Shown here piece by piece: positions 63,008 through 64,000 of a stretch of DNA of 64,000 bases. Origin of the DNA: Coenobita brevimanus (taxonomy: Eukaryota; Arthropoda; Malacostraca; Decapoda; Coenobitidae). Every line of letters begins with the position of its first letter. The first letter of the stretch is position 1. Below the pieces are notes generated by a model. The model had not been told where the DNA came from. It worked only from the letters and a program-made list of their open reading frames with translations, and ran no database searches. The translations under genes were made by a program, and so were the position numbers. Where the stretch lies: contig CM064669.1 in the NCBI GenBank assembly GCA_032717465.1, forward strand, positions 44,130,001 through 44,194,000, given 5' to 3'.

Positions 63008-63114
63008 CTGCCATGATTATAGTAGTGATGATATAATGTTACCAGCAGTGATAGTTGTGTTAAATAGCTAAGTAGTGATAGTTTTAACCACTTCATCACC
63101 ATGGCGTATTTTTA

Positions 63115-63601
63115 CCTCCGCCAGGGTTATCTGGTTGGTTCGGTGGATTGGTCACGCTGTCCCTTGCCACCATTGCCGGTATGGGAAAATTATTCGATGG
63201 ATTTTTCACCAGATGTAGAAAACCAAATGAAAACCATCAGAGGAAATAATGATCAAATTTTGGGCGCAATAGGCCACAAGTCAAGGTCAGCATCATGACA
63301 AAGGAAATCTGTTGGATGGATATGCATCAAATATAGATTAGCGATGGAGGATTGACAGTAGATTAAGTGATTGAATTTTGAACGAAAAGGTGAAAAGTCA
63401 AGATGAATGTCTTGAAACAAAATAAAGACAAGGGACCAAGACATGAGACAGTCATAATATCCCTTGCATAAAATCTGTTCATTTCGTGCTACATTCTTGA
63501 CATGTGACCTTGAACATTTTCCTACAATCTTGAATTTTTGTCAAGAGGTGAGGGTCAGACTTGTCCCAGTTTGTCTTTATACTCTCAAACCCTGGCGGAG
63601 G
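63115..63601. mobile_element. 487-bp non-autonomous element with CCTCCGCCAGGG inverted ends
   Basis: Left end CCTCCGCCAGGG (63115-63126), right end CCCTGGCGGAGG (63590-63601): a perfect 12-bp terminal inverted repeat. The interior is non-coding, with GATGGATTTTTCACCAGATG, CAAATTTTGGGCGC, AGGTCA-type hexamers and ATGTGACCTTGAAC. No clear target duplication is visible. Flanking TTTTTA/TATGCACTC differ. Confidence 0.7.
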
Positions 63602-63770
63602 TATGCACTCTGCTCCACCAGGGTAGCAAGAATAAAGTGAGAGATGTCATCTTGCTGAAGCAGTTAACCCCTTCGGCCGGATGATATCATTTATTTTGTT
63701 ATTACTTTTAGACGCTTTTATTCAACACAGAGGAGATTTTTTGAACTAGAGAGATTAGATATAGTATTAT
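63602..63770. repeat. Inverted pair of TTAACCCCTTCA-type units sharing one TTAA
   Basis: Reverse unit 63622-63667 (GGTAGCAAGAATAAAGTG, GATGTCATCTTGCTGAAGCA, GTTAA) and forward unit from 63664 (TTAACCCCTTCGGCCGGATG, TTTTAGACGCTTTTATTCAA, GAGGAGA). They meet tail to tail at TTAA 63664-63667. Confidence 0.7.
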
Positions 63771-63827
63771 TTTCCTTGTCACTACTAGATGTATCGCCAG
63801 TGCTGAATGTAATTGTATAGAGGTGGG

Positions 63828-64000
63828 AAGAATAGACCAGTATAATGATAAGGAAAGGCAAGAATAAACCAGTATAATGATAAGGAAAGGCAAGAATAAA
63901 CCAGTATAATGATAAGGAAAGGCAAGAATAAACCAGTATAATGATAAGAAAAGGCAAGAATAAACCAGTATAATGATAAGGAAAGGCAAGAATAGACCAG
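63828..64000. repeat. 32-bp tandem repeat, at least 5 units, running off the window
   Basis: Unit CCAGTATAATGATAAGGAAA plus GGCAAGAATAAA begins at 63837, 63869, 63901, 63933, 63965 and 63997, nearly identical. Minus-strand ORFs through it are repeat artefacts. Confidence 0.96.

Overview
This window is eukaryotic nuclear DNA, most likely from a decapod crustacean. The evidence is a very high density of AC/AG/AT microsatellites, long one-sided purine or pyrimidine tracts, crustacean-type non-LTR retrotransposon fragments, tRNA-derived SINEs and short TTAA-bounded repeats. There is one 100-N assembly gap (18935-19034). I find no intact host gene and no convincing host exon: every recognisable coding sequence belongs to a mobile element and every one is broken. 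The species is inferred from sequence character and recalled protein families, not from any search.

Layout. 0-16 kb: a LINE reverse-transcriptase fragment at the left edge, purine/pyrimidine tracts (5.6-8.4 kb), a (CA)n/(GT)n inverted pair (10.0 kb), an array of ~95-bp TTAACCCCTTCA units (12.5-13.3 kb) and a decayed ORF of a repetitive arthropod family (14.9-15.5 kb). 16-29 kb: a tRNA-derived SINE with an (AC)n tail, degenerate units of the same short repeat, the gap, a 189-bp TTAA-flanked MITE (26.6 kb) and long purine tracts. 29.4-36.3 kb: a near-full-length CR1-like LINE (SGNH-esterase ORF1; endonuclease/RT ORF2) with two ~411-bp 5' monomers, bracketed on both sides by ~385-bp tandem units ending in the same tail. 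36.7-45.3 kb: more dispersed repeats, AT microsatellites and a second SINE. 45.49-53.67 kb: two almost identical 4.08-kb piggyBac elements head to tail, sharing one outer pair of TTAA sites, with a damaged junction between them. 54-64 kb: another SINE, two LINE fragments, a 2.9-kb CAC-rich minisatellite with a spurious 991-codon ORF, a 487-bp element with terminal inverted repeats, and a 32-bp tandem repeat at the right edge.

How the parts relate. Three TTAA-type groups lie close together: the autonomous-type piggyBac copies (ends TTAACCCG), a 189-bp MITE (ends TTAACCCATT) and a very abundant ~95-100-bp unit (ends TTAACCCCTTCA). The last is spread through most of the window, often as inverted pairs. 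It is the main pattern that ordinary feature types do not explain, and the best candidate here for an undescribed element family. The tandem piggyBac pair and the LINE bracketed by its own 3' arrays are the other structures most worth a second look.
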